64,000 nucleotides of DNA from Cladosporium sp. IMV 00045 (lineage: Eukaryota; Ascomycota; Dothideomycetes; Cladosporiales; Cladosporiaceae), in the NCBI GenBank assembly GCA_001931905.2, contig MSJI02000914.1, positions 82,222 to 146,221 of the forward strand. The letters are read 5' to 3'. Every line of letters begins with the position of its first letter. The first letter of the stretch is position 1. The position numbers and the translations under genes were made by a program. Below are positions 43,187-52,760 of this stretch, one piece after another. The notes beneath the pieces were generated by a model. That model was not told where the DNA came from and ran no database searches. It saw only the letters and a list, made by a program, of their open reading frames with translations.

Positions 43187-43289
43187 TTTGATAGACCAAA
43201 GAGAAGACGCTTGTTGGTGGCTGGGTATATCGGAAACAGAAAAAATAATAGACCATGGACTCCTCTTCCCATCACTCGCTCGCTCGCAT

Positions 43290-43943
43290 TCAGCCGAAGC
43301 TCACACGCTTCTTCGACTTCTTCGAGTCCAGAGACTTGGGAGGCTCGTCGTCACCGAATCCCTTGAAGTAGCCATTCTTCATGGACTTGCGTGACTCGGG
43401 AGCAGAAGCGTCGCCGTTCTTCTTCTTCTTTTCCGAGTCCGCGATGATCTGCTTCCTGCCCTCAAAAGACTCCTTCTTGCTCTTCGCCCGTTTCTCTGCC
43501 TCAGCCTTCTTCGCCTCTCTCAGTTCCTCCAAATGCCTCGCCTTCTGCATCTTGCTCTCAATGTTCCCCTCCTTCTCCGCCATAACCATAGCCATAATCG
43601 CATTCATGCCCTCATTATCGTCCACAAAGTTCTTCCCCTTCTTCATATTCGGCGGCTTCGTAACACCCTCAGGCCTGATGCCGTTCAACTCGGGAATGCC
43701 CAGCTCCTGCGCGGTGTAGACTTTCTTTTTCTTCTTGTTGTCCGCTTTGTGAGCGACGGCAGACTTGGTCGTGACCTGCTCGCCACTGACGCGGCCTTGC
43801 GGCTTCTTGCTCTTTTTCACACCGGCGGAGGAGGGCTTGCCGCTGCCTTTGCCGCCTTTGGAGGATGCGACGCTCTTCGAAGGGCCGCTTTTGCCGCCGC
43901 GCGTGGGCGCTTTGTTGCTTTTGGTTGTGGGTGCGGGAGCCAT
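43290..43943 (-). CDS. LOC1: Loc1, nucleolar 60S assembly and mRNA-localisation factor, copy 2
   Basis: Single exon, 217 aa, protein sequence the same as that of 34112-34765 as far as I can see, while the DNA differs at many third codon positions. This pattern shows purifying selection on both copies. Basic RNA-binding protein ending in KKRVSFG. Divergent from SCC4/MAU2 copy 2 and convergent with the hydrolase. Confidence 0.85.
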   Translation of the reverse strand: MAPAPTTKSNKAPTRGGKSGPSKSVASSKGGKGSGKPSSAGVKKSKKPQGRVSGEQVTTKSAVAHKADNKKKKKVYTAQELGIPELNGIRPEGVTKPPNMKKGKNFVDDNEGMNAIMAMVMAEKEGNIESKMQKARHLEELREAKKAEAEKRAKSKKESFEGRKQIIADSEKKKKNGDASAPESRKSMKNGYFKGFGDDEPPKSLDSKKSKKRVSFG

Positions 43944-44314
43944 TGCGAAGAAGAAACGAGTGTGGTTGATTTGTGAAGATGGGAGTGAAAGTGCAAAAAG
44001 GTCGAAGAGAGAGAGAGATGCGATTGGCAAATTTGGGCAAGTTCTCGATCGCTCGTCTGAACTTTTTGGTCCTCGGCTTTCGCTCGCGCCACACTTTGTG
44101 GCTTGAACGGGATTGCACCAGAGAACGCGAAACGCGCTGAGAGGCAACTCCAACGTCAGCTAAGGGAGGCAGGGCGTGACTTGATGGGTGGGAAAAGTCG
44201 CATATCTGACCTGTCGCATTGGTCGCATCCCTGATTGAAGATGGATTGACAGACGAATCATTGGCTGAGGATAGATGAATTGATTGATTGCATTCCCTGG
44301 GAGAAGTCGCACTA
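43944..44314. promoter_or_regulatory. Shared promoter of LOC1 and SCC4/MAU2 (copy 2)
   Basis: 371 bases between divergent starts, shorter than copy 1 mainly because the GA microsatellite has about six units (44007-44018) instead of eleven. Confidence 0.6.
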
Positions 44315-47300
44315 ATGCCACCACCCTTTGACATATACCAACAGCAGGGCGGGTTCGAGCAGTATGCGCCGGCATACGGCCAGTCGCAGATGTCTCATCC
44401 GCCCAGTCGGCAACATCTCTCTTCTTCGCATTCCCAATCTCAGGATATCTTTCAGATGCAGCAGCAACAGCAACAGCAACAGCAAGCCATGGTCGCTCCT
44501 TCCGTCCCAGGCTTTCAGCAGCAGCAGCAGCAGCAGCAACATCACCAAGCCCAACTTCAGCAGGCCCGATGGCAGCAACAGCAGGCAAACCACAACTACC
44601 AACAACAATTTGCCCAAATACCGCCGTCTCAGCATCAAGCCTATCAAAATCCTGCTCAGCAAACGCCACCCCAATACCATCAACCGTCTCCCTTGCAGCA
44701 GTTCGCCTCCGGACAGCTGCAGGATACGGGACGGCAGCAGTATTGGAACCCTACACCTCAGCCACCCCAAGGAGCAAACTATATCAACCCCCACCAACAA
44801 CCTCCGAGCCAACCTCAACCTGTTCAAACAAATGTGCAGCCCTATATCCAAAGCCAACAATTCCCACCGCCACAGCCCCTTGGATCATCTCCCGTCGTCG
44901 ACGCCCATCTTAGTATCGGGCCCGCAGTATCTGCATCAGTAAATGCACCAATGCCGCAACAGCAACAGCATCTCCCTCAGCACTCTCATTCCAATTCCAC
45001 GCCGCAACGGCAGCAAAGTGTTTCTGGTCGTCCCTCCCAAATCACCCCGACTGCAAGCCAACCTTATTCGCAGCAGCAGCAATACCAACATCAACAGCAG
45101 TACCAGCAACGCACGCCTTCTCAGTCCTCTGTCCAACGCCAACCGCACGTTCTGCAGTCATCGGATCCTTCTTCGCAGCAAGCAATAGGACAATTCTCAC
45201 AAACGCCCCGAAGGACTTCACAGTCCCTTGAAGCCCCACAATCGACCCCAAATTCACGAACCCTCACACATGTACAAATACCAGCGTATCGTCCTGAGAA
45301 CATGGCTCCAACGCCACAAAGTCATCATGCCAAAAAGAGACGCTCGGAAGACGGTAAATCGTTGCAAGCAAAACAGCCACCAAGGCAAAACCAGCCACCA
45401 CCACCACCACCTCAGGGCGCATACGTGCAGGTCCCTAAACCTCCTGAATCATCGCCTTTAACCGAATTGACATCGTCCCAATTTGTGCCACCAACGCCCA
45501 CACCTGATGTCGACTATCAGTCTGTATTGCTTTCATTGTCCGAAGAATATATCACCGCCGCACATTCGATGAGCGCGCATTTGTGCTCGCGAAATGCCAC
45601 GGAGGAGGACTTGGCATCATATCACCAGCTGATTGCAACAGCGCTTGCGTGCCTCGAATCGGTCATAACAACGTACCGAGTGCACAATGCACAAAAAGAG
45701 GCAAGAATTCGCCTTCGCTTTGCCAGTTTACTCTTCGAAGAAACCGAGAACACCATGGCTACGGAAGAGACTCTCGGTAGGAGTATTGCGTTTTGTGAGC
45801 GGAACAAGCTCACCGACTCCAAGTATGCCATGCAGCACTTACTGGTTCGGGTCATGCTGAAAACCAATCCAACCGTGGCAATGAAGACTCTTGAAAGGTC
45901 AATACAAGAAGTTGAGGCCATGGGTATCACACACTGGATTTATGCTCTGCGCATGCTTCGTGTGTCTGTGAGCATCCAGTCAGGACGACCGTCAGACGCT
46001 TCAAATGTCTTGCGGCATCTCGCAGCATTGAACGAACGTGCAGACGCAAATCAGCATACAGCCGTTCATGTCGCCGCCGCGGTTCTGGATGCTCTTGTCC
46101 ACCTACAATCCGGCGATAGCATGGCTGTAGAGCTAGCACCACGCTCTTTGGCATCAGCACGCACACATCAACTCGAGCCAGTAATGAGCGAAATCCCTCA
46201 GCTTTCTGCCACGATGGATTTATTAGACCTCGCTTGTGCTTTCATGCAGTCAACACCGCTAGACCAGACCGGGCAGAAGATGAATCGCTTTCATGAAAAT
46301 CTTGATGCAAAGACGAAATCTACCGGCTGGGCAGGTGACGGCAATTTCCTCCTACCGCTTGGTGTTTTCTCAAAGAGTGATGTTGAGGCAGACACGGGTG
46401 GCGTCTTCCGCAAAACAGCAACCGGCGAGACCGCACTTGCATTCATGTGGCTGTCTAGGAGTCAGCTTTACATGATCGGGTACATGCTCGGAGGCTTCTC
46501 ACGGATGGGCGTGAATGCCGAAGACCGACGATGCGAAAACATCCTCGCAGAAGGGCTCAAACTCAACCGACCACTCAACGCTGCCCTTGCCTCGACGATG
46601 CCCATGAAGACGGTCGAGTCTATGAGTGATACTCAGCAACATATTGCTTTCTCGATCAAGCTCTTGCAAGTGTATGCATACTGTGGGCGCGCAGAATGGT
46701 CAACAGCATGGCAGGCTATTGAATCTCTGAACAAAGAACTTGCTAAAAGCCCGCAGCATCAAGACAAATACTTGTCCTGCTCACTGCTGTACCTGTCGGG
46801 TGTGTGCAAGCAAGGCATGGGAGAGGATCGCGCTGCTCTCGACATTTATCAATCTCCCCAATTGTCGATGAAGAGTAGCCCATCAAAAGCCATTACACCC
46901 ATCAAGGACCTCCAAGCGCTGGCTGGCTTAAACAGCGTCTCCATCTTGCGAAGCTTACCAACCGATCCAAGAATCGCAGAACAAGCCCTTGCGGATCTCG
47001 GTCCATACTGCGAAGCAAGCTCCAACAAGGCCATCGTCTCCGCCTACCACGTGCTTCGCGCCCACGATCCCGACCCCAGCATCACCATCATCAAGATCAA
47101 GCAGTGTCTGCAGGCCGCACTGCATCCCGCCCAGGCAGTTAAGAATTGCCGCATCCTCGCCATCATCATGAACACCATGACGGGACAATTCTTCGACGGC
47201 ATCGTGGGCAAGCAGGCCATCAACAGCGCGACTGCTGGGCGTCAATTGGCGCGCAGATCACAGGATCCTCTCTGGATCACAGTCGGCGATGGTATGTATA

Positions 47301-47413
47301 GGGAAGCGATCAAGCGCAACGGAGATATGGCTGGTGCCGTGCAGGCGGAGCAGCAGGTGAGGATGTATATGGACAAAGTACCCGAAGGTGTACGATCAAG
47401 ACTGGCATCATAG
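44315..47413 (+). CDS. SCC4: Cohesin-loading factor Scc4/Mau2 with long Gln/Pro-rich N-terminus, copy 2
   Basis: Single exon, 1032 aa. The helical repeat domain is almost identical to copy 1. The Gln/Pro-rich N-terminal 400 residues carry most of the differences: glutamine-run lengths vary and NPHQQPPSQP replaces NQHPPSQP. Length differences are multiples of three, so the frame is kept. Intact and probably functional, as is copy 1. Confidence 0.85.
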   Translation: MPPPFDIYQQQGGFEQYAPAYGQSQMSHPPSRQHLSSSHSQSQDIFQMQQQQQQQQQAMVAPSVPGFQQQQQQQQHHQAQLQQARWQQQQANHNYQQQFAQIPPSQHQAYQNPAQQTPPQYHQPSPLQQFASGQLQDTGRQQYWNPTPQPPQGANYINPHQQPPSQPQPVQTNVQPYIQSQQFPPPQPLGSSPVVDAHLSIGPAVSASVNAPMPQQQQHLPQHSHSNSTPQRQQSVSGRPSQITPTASQPYSQQQQYQHQQQYQQRTPSQSSVQRQPHVLQSSDPSSQQAIGQFSQTPRRTSQSLEAPQSTPNSRTLTHVQIPAYRPENMAPTPQSHHAKKRRSEDGKSLQAKQPPRQNQPPPPPPQGAYVQVPKPPESSPLTELTSSQFVPPTPTPDVDYQSVLLSLSEEYITAAHSMSAHLCSRNATEEDLASYHQLIATALACLESVITTYRVHNAQKEARIRLRFASLLFEETENTMATEETLGRSIAFCERNKLTDSKYAMQHLLVRVMLKTNPTVAMKTLERSIQEVEAMGITHWIYALRMLRVSVSIQSGRPSDASNVLRHLAALNERADANQHTAVHVAAAVLDALVHLQSGDSMAVELAPRSLASARTHQLEPVMSEIPQLSATMDLLDLACAFMQSTPLDQTGQKMNRFHENLDAKTKSTGWAGDGNFLLPLGVFSKSDVEADTGGVFRKTATGETALAFMWLSRSQLYMIGYMLGGFSRMGVNAEDRRCENILAEGLKLNRPLNAALASTMPMKTVESMSDTQQHIAFSIKLLQVYAYCGRAEWSTAWQAIESLNKELAKSPQHQDKYLSCSLLYLSGVCKQGMGEDRAALDIYQSPQLSMKSSPSKAITPIKDLQALAGLNSVSILRSLPTDPRIAEQALADLGPYCEASSNKAIVSAYHVLRAHDPDPSITIIKIKQCLQAALHPAQAVKNCRILAIIMNTMTGQFFDGIVGKQAINSATAGRQLARRSQDPLWITVGDGMYREAIKRNGDMAGAVQAEQQVRMYMDKVPEGVRSRLAS

Positions 47414-48169
47414 CATGCCTTGAAAGACGAGTCGCTCGAATACAAGAGAGAGGACACACGATATTTGCCTCAGGCCTGACGCCAAAATCAGGCTTCCAAT
47501 TCGCTTACATTATTACATATCCGCATGACCTATTCACCTCGCTACACCGGTCCAAACACACAGACAAATCAAACGCATTAGCCTTGCTCGCCCTCCACCT
47601 CACCAGAATCCCCCTTCACTCAAGCTTCTCCTCCGCGCAAATTTCCCTTTCCCCGCCAAACCACCACCAAATCGAAGAATTCCCCACTCTTTCACGTGTC
47701 ATTTCTCCCTGCTCGAAGTGAAGTCTCAATATAGACCCTTTCCTCGAGCACTCGGGAATCGTTCATCGCTTGGAGTTCCGTTTGTAAGTCGGAGTAGTAA
47801 TGCGGGAGAGGTCGTTCACTTACTTCGCTTGGCTTCGTAAGTTACATGCAACGCAACGAAACTACAACGTTTATTTACCTTTCCTGTCCCTCGAGTTGCT
47901 TTTACGTCTCAACATCAACATTTGGTGGTTGGCGCGTCAACACGGAGCTTCAGCGTTTGGTTTGGTTTGGTTTGGTTTACGACCAGGAGATAACAAACGG
48001 AGATCCTATCGAAAAAATCGATCCGCAAGCACAGGCATCCACGCCTTCACGCACACAAGATCTACAGCCCCAACGCCCCCTCTCCCCCACCGCCAACAAA
48101 ACGATCCAAGCACCACCCAACGCCCCTCCCCCCTTCCCCTCTCGAAACAAACCCCCCACCACCACCACC
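47414..48169. other. Intergenic, diverged 5' region of the uncharacterised gene
   Basis: About 750 bases. It matches 38230 onward at first, but the part just before the start codon differs and is longer, with a (GGTTT)n-like run near 47957-47978. No gene recognised. Confidence 0.6.
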
Positions 48170-49703
48170 ATGGTCGTCGCCACAGCCCCGGACCGCAAAG
48201 CAAAAGCCGCGCAAGACCTCGCAGAAGCCGAGGCGCGCGTGGAAGAACTGGAAGACGAACTCGAAGGCGCCAAAGCGCACGTCGAAGGGCTGAGGGCTAA
48301 ACTCGGGTACCTCGAAGGCAGACCTGCGGGTAGGAAGGAGCCTCAGAGACCGTTGGGTCGTCGCCGCATTTTGCCGGATGAGAGTGATGATGAGGAGTTG
48401 GTTCCGCAGTAAGTGGTTTAGCTGTGGGTTTCTTGGGTCGGGATGGTTGCTGATATTGTTTGATTTTAGATGTTTCAAGCTTAAGCAGGAGAAGGAGGCG
48501 GGAGTCGCGGACTCGGATCAAGCCACTCAGACCACGACGCAAGGAGCTCAAGGCACCCGCAAGAGAGCGTTCAGCGTTTCTAGGCTGTCTGAGAGCCTTA
48601 CTGACGCTCTGAACGATGACGACCTCGATCTCGAGTTGGATGTCGAGATGCCAACGCCAGCTCCCACACGCGAAGAGCCGGCAGGCAAAAGGGCTCGTCG
48701 TCACAGCCCGGTGTCCTCTTCTTCTACACAAAAGACCGCTGCGCCAAAGGACGCACCTCTTCGCCCGACTCTATTGGCACCTTTCGAGCGCCCAAACTCT
48801 CCTTCCGTAAGCAAGACGACCAGTACTAACGCATGGTTTGCGGAGACTTACCAGCACACTCCCAGCAGACAGGGAAGCGACGATGTGCCAGCTCCGAAGT
48901 CTCAGGAAAAGAGGGGACACAACAACAACAAATCCAGTCGCCAACCTCAGAGCCAGACCAAGATCAAGACCACCCGCAAGCCCAAGACCGGTTCCAAAAA
49001 CAAGACCCCTACTCAGCAACAACAACAGCCGTCACCCAACACCCAACCTCAATCTCAAATCAGTTACGCAGAAACACCAACCTTCACCTTCAAATTCATC
49101 GTCTCCTACTCCGACCCCCACCCCAGACTCGCCTCTTACCCCTCCGACATCGACATCGACTACCACGCCTCGGCAGACATGGCAGACGTCCTCCCCGATT
49201 TCTGGCCCCTCCTCGGCACCCTCTTGGACGAATGGGAAACTTTCGCGGGTGCAGACTGGTCCTGGGAGTTGCAGAAACCGGACGCCTCGAACAAGAAGGG
49301 CAAGCGTTACTGCGTGCAGAGCAAACTCGCCGGTGTGCCGACGAAGTGGCGTGTGGGCGATGAGGGGTTCTTCGCGTGCCATAATTGTGCGATGGCGGGA
49401 CGGCCGTGTTTTACTTGGGTTGAGGATCAGGACGCGAAGTGGGTTTGGCAGGGGGAGGATGATGGCGGGTTGGGCGAGGAGGCGAGGGGTGAATTTTGGT
49501 GTTTGCCGGTGCATGTGGAGGATAGGAGGAACGTTGTCGTGGTGGACAAGGAGATTTGGACTTGGGTTAATGATGGGAGTGAGGAGGGAGGTGAGGAGGG
49601 GTGTTGGGATGAGTGGAAAGAACTTGGTGAGGGTGATGATGGGTCTCCTGGCTCTTCGTCCGCTTTCTCTTCTTCCTACGACGATGGAGATGTTGATGAG
49701 TAG
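48170..49703 (+). CDS. Uncharacterised coiled-coil/CxxC protein, copy 2, intact
   Basis: Exons 48170-48408 and 48470-49703, joined in phase 2, give 490 aa. Residues about 10-60 form a coiled coil (EAEARVEELEDELEGAKAHVEGL). ESDDEELVPQCFKLKQEKE spans the splice. Residues about 90-230 are disordered. The C-terminal domain starts with FTFKFIVSYS and contains ADMADVLPDFWPLL and FFACHNCAMAGRPCFTW, a CxxC-x6-C arrangement that might bind zinc, then GEFWCLPVHVEDRRNV and an acidic Ser-rich tail. I recognise no named family; the C-terminal domain resembles proteins of unknown function common in dothideomycetes. Copy 1 is frameshifted just before the CxxC segment. Confidence 0.75.
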
Positions 49704-50087
49704 AGATCATTGGAGATCTCTGGATGAGGTGAGGATGCGTCCCTTCTTCGCATGTTCGCGCTGCTGGGGCATGATGATACGTCCGGGAAAAGACAGATGG
49801 ATTCTGTTCGGAAAGTTCAGCCGAAGTTATGAGCGGGAGCAAGTAAAAAGCAAGATGGCAAGCTCCATGAAAAATCAGAGAACGAGAAAAACACGATTAG
49901 AACGAACCCTTGGAACAAAAGGCGATTATCAACCGCTTTGCGTAAATGTGTACAAGAAGTAGTAGTTTTCTAGTTTTGCATTTCCGAGAAAAGAAGACGC
50001 CAGTCGCTCAAAAGCATACAACCTTTCTGGAATACTTTCTCCATCACATACAAAATGGCATGTCACATATCTCCGTCGACCGCACGG
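49704..50087. other. Intergenic between convergent genes, no gene seen
   Basis: Counterpart of 40543-40935, with substitutions and small indels only. Confidence 0.6.
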
Positions 50088-50682
50088 CTAGAACTCCTCC
50101 TGTTCTCGGAAGAACATGGTGAAACTTATGATGGTGCCGTAGATGAGCAGACCGCCGATAATGCTCATGACCATTGCTTCGATGCGGATCTGTTCCGTGT
50201 GCGCCAGGACGACTGGCAAAGCTGTGAGAAGATCATGTTAGCCAACAATTGTCCCAAAACAAAACGACCCCTTCCGTTCCATTCACATCCCCCTCTTCCT
50301 TGCATCTTCCCCGCCCACCACCCACGAACGCAGTATTCCCACAATCCACCCAAGAACAGAAGGAGGACCTACCAATTCCCATAACGACAAAGAACCCAGT
50401 CAAAAACCTCCCCAGCTCAACCACACTGCTACTTCCAGAATCCATGAAGTCATCGTTGTTCTGAGCTTTGCTGCATATCCAGTTGGGGACGGGAGCGAGG
50501 ACGTAGGTGGCCACGACGAGGAGGGTGAGGTAGTTGTGGTACAGGGCCGACGAGAGGATGACGAGGATGAAGCCGATGGCTAGGATCTGTGTCGCGGAGG
50601 TGTTAGGATGTCGGTACTATTGCCTCTGGGGAGGGATTGTTCGTACGAAGGAGAGTACTATGATGGTCTTGACGCCGGCCAT
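50088..50682 (-). CDS. VPS55: Vps55 (OB-RGRP/LEPROT family) endosomal sorting protein, copy 2
   Basis: Exons 50682-50647 (36 bases), 50586-50373 and 50221-50088 have the same lengths and phases as copy 1 and give 127 aa. Donors differ slightly (GTACGA and GTAGGT). The introns, especially the second, have diverged far more than the exons. Partner of Vps68 in endosomal sorting; divergent from PRE5. Confidence 0.9.
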
Positions 50683-51146
50683 GGTTGTGGGTGTTTGGGG
50701 TGGGTTGGCGCGGGTTGGTGGTGGATGTGAAGTGGACTTGGAGCTAGGTTCAGCAGCTACCTGGGTATGCGATCACGTGTGAAAGCAAATTGGATCGCAA
50801 TAAGTGTGTTTGAGTGAAAGTGTTGTTGTTGTTGTTGTATGGTAGTAGTAGTCCGGATCGCGTGCGCAAGCTGCGGCCTTGACTTGACTTGACTTGACGT
50901 CGTTAAGCGGCGTGAGGCTGGAGAGCAAGCAGCAAGCTGAGCTTGGGCCGCGGCGTTTGGAGGGCCAGCGACCTCATCATTCGCGTCGACCGGTAGCCTG
51001 GAAGTCAAGCGAGAGCATCATTGTCAATTCCACCTCTCAACTAACAACAACAACCACACCAAAACTCATACCCACACCTCTTCTTAACCTCATCCTGCTG
51101 GCTCATCGAAACTTCTCCTCTTGATTGATACCCTACTGCCGGCACG
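50683..51146. promoter_or_regulatory. Shared promoter of VPS55 and PRE5 (copy 2) with CACGTG box
   Basis: 464 bases between divergent start codons. CACGTG at 50774-50779 matches copy 1. A GACTT repeat has three units here against two in copy 1 (near 50880 and 41730). Confidence 0.55.
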
Positions 51147-52038
51147 ATGTTCAGAAACAACTACGACAACGACTCCGTCACATTGTGAGCACATCTCATC
51201 CAGCATACTGTCTACTTCTAGCTAACACCACCCTCCAGCTCTCCCCAAGGCCGTATCTTCCAGGTCGAATATGCACAAGAAGCCGTCAAGCAAGGTTCCG
51301 TCGTCGTCGGCATCGTCAGCAAAACCCACGCTGTCCTCGCAGCAATAAAGGTAAGAAGATCCATCCGCAACCCTCTTAGCTGAGTCTATGCTCACAACAT
51401 CTACTAACTCTCATTCCCAGCGCAACGCAGAAGAGCTCTCCTCCTACCAAAAGAAAGTCATCCCCATCGACACGCACTACGGCATCGCCCTCGCCGGCCT
51501 GGCCTCGGACGCCCGCGTCCTCTCCAACTTCATGCGGCAGCAATCGCTCTCCTCGCGCCTGACCTACGACCGCCCCATCCTGCTCTCCGACATCACCTCG
51601 CGTATCGCCGACCGTGCCCAGACCAACACGCAGCAGTACGGCCGCCGACCCTACGGCGTGGGCCTGCTGATCGCCGGCGTCGACGCCCGCGGCCCGCACC
51701 TCTTCGAGTTCCAGCCCAGTGGCGTCACCCAGGAGATGGTCGCCTGCGGCATCGGCGCCCGCAGCCAGATGGCTCGCACTTACTTGGAGCGTAACTTGGA
51801 CGAGTTCGAGGGCAGCTCGCGCGAGGAGCTTATTAAGCACGCGCTGCGTGCGCTGAAAGAGAGTTTGGCGCAAGACAAGGAGTTGACGGTCGATAACACG
51901 AGTTTGGGCGTAAGTGGCGTTGGAGAGGACTTCAAGCTCTACGAGGGCCAGGATATTGCCGAGTATCTGGAGACAACGTTTGAGAACAAGGAGACGGAGC
52001 AAGGCAGTGGCGAGGGAATGGAGGTTGATGATTCATAG
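51147..52038 (+). CDS. PRE5: Proteasome alpha-6 subunit (Pre5/PSMA1), complete
   Basis: Exons 51147-51184, 51239-51350 and 51421-52038 (phases 2 and 0) give 255 aa. The N-terminal alpha-subunit signature [17 protein letters not shown] gates the 20S core channel. [12 protein letters not shown] and [13 protein letters not shown] are typical of the alpha-6 (PSMA1/Pre5) subtype, and MFRNNYDND matches its N-terminus closely. Alpha subunits are not proteolytic; they form the outer rings and bind regulators. Length is normal for the family. The first allele at 41992-42445 is cut by a gap. Confidence 0.95.
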
Positions 52039-52577
52039 GCGAGACGGAGAGGTTGATGAAGCAGATGGAGTACTCCGTGATGGAACTTGAGATCATGATG
52101 AGTAAGGGAAAATCACAACGGCATGGCGCGGCGTTCAAGGCGCGTCTTGTATGAGCATGAGATATTGAGATGTAAACTATACAATTAGTGAGTATGAGTG
52201 TCATCTTCGGGTCTACTTGTACTGGGTTTTGTGTTCTTAACGAACTATTGTATGGGTCCGATGAGTCTCTGGAAGTAAGCCATCTTACGGCATAGGTTCT
52301 CATCGAAAAGAAAAAATAGTGTTACAGGCAAATAACAGCAAACCTGAAAGAAGCATTATGGATCCAACAGCTTGCCGGGACCTATAGAGATCTTACAACG
52401 CAGCTTCTTACTACCAAGAGAAATTGGAGCCCCAGGAGGTCGAGCAAACATTGGCCTATTGCACGACTTCTTAGCACTCAGTATAGACGACCGCCTACCA
52501 CACCAGCCTTTCACCGACCGCTTCAAACCAACTAACAATGGAGGAAGCATCGAATCCAAAAGGAATAGCAGGAAGAC

Positions 52578-52582
52578 AAAAA
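52578..52582 (-). terminator. RNA polymerase III terminator of the 5S gene
   Basis: Run of five T on the minus strand directly at the 3' end of the 5S rRNA, the usual polymerase III stop signal. Confidence 0.7.
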
Positions 52583-52700
52583 CATACAACAGGCGGGATT
52601 CCCAGATGGTCACCCACTCTAGTACTAGTCGCCCGGTTCAGTGCTTATGTATGGCAGAGCGGACGGGATGCCCAGTTTTCACTGACCTATGGTCGTATGT
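52582..52700 (-). rRNA. 5S ribosomal RNA
   Basis: About 119 bases on the minus strand with the ascomycete 5S pattern: start ACATACGACCATAGG, then GGGCATCCCGTCCGCTCTGCC, GCCATACATAAGC, GTGGGTGACCATCTGGGAAT and the end GTTGTATGT. The first and last nine bases pair to form helix I (ACATACGAC with GTTGTATGT). The internal control region is present and a T run follows. The middle GACTAGTACTAGAG differs from the more usual GGTTAGTAGTTGG. It is a lone 5S gene between protein genes, as is normal in filamentous ascomycetes, where 5S genes are dispersed. Confidence 0.93.
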
Positions 52701-52760
52701 ATCCGCTGTACTCGCAGAAAACAATAACACCTCTATGCTTTTTTTTTTCAATCAAGCAAG

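Larger units (their letters stand above)
42466..51602. repeat. Duplicated block C, copy 2
   Basis: Collinear with 33292-42445. It starts eight bases before the hydrolase exon 2 acceptor boundary and runs on past the copy-1 break into complete PRE5. In the first 125 or so bases of the LOC1 pair I count about eight differences, all silent. Confidence 0.95.
52039..52760. other. Intergenic holding a 5S rRNA gene
   Basis: About 720 bases between PRE5 and the 3' end of the NACHT gene. Apart from the 5S gene at 52582-52700, no coding sequence is supported; open frames over it are shadows of the rRNA. Confidence 0.7.

Noticed and set aside
1..51602. Local tandem duplication of gene A, gene B, COX5, LOC1, SCC4, VPS55 and PRE5 as a biological amplification
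   Set aside because: Every duplicated block has an edge at an N run with genes cut there, and block A copy 1 and block B copy 2 abut naturally; assembly of two haplotypes explains all of it.
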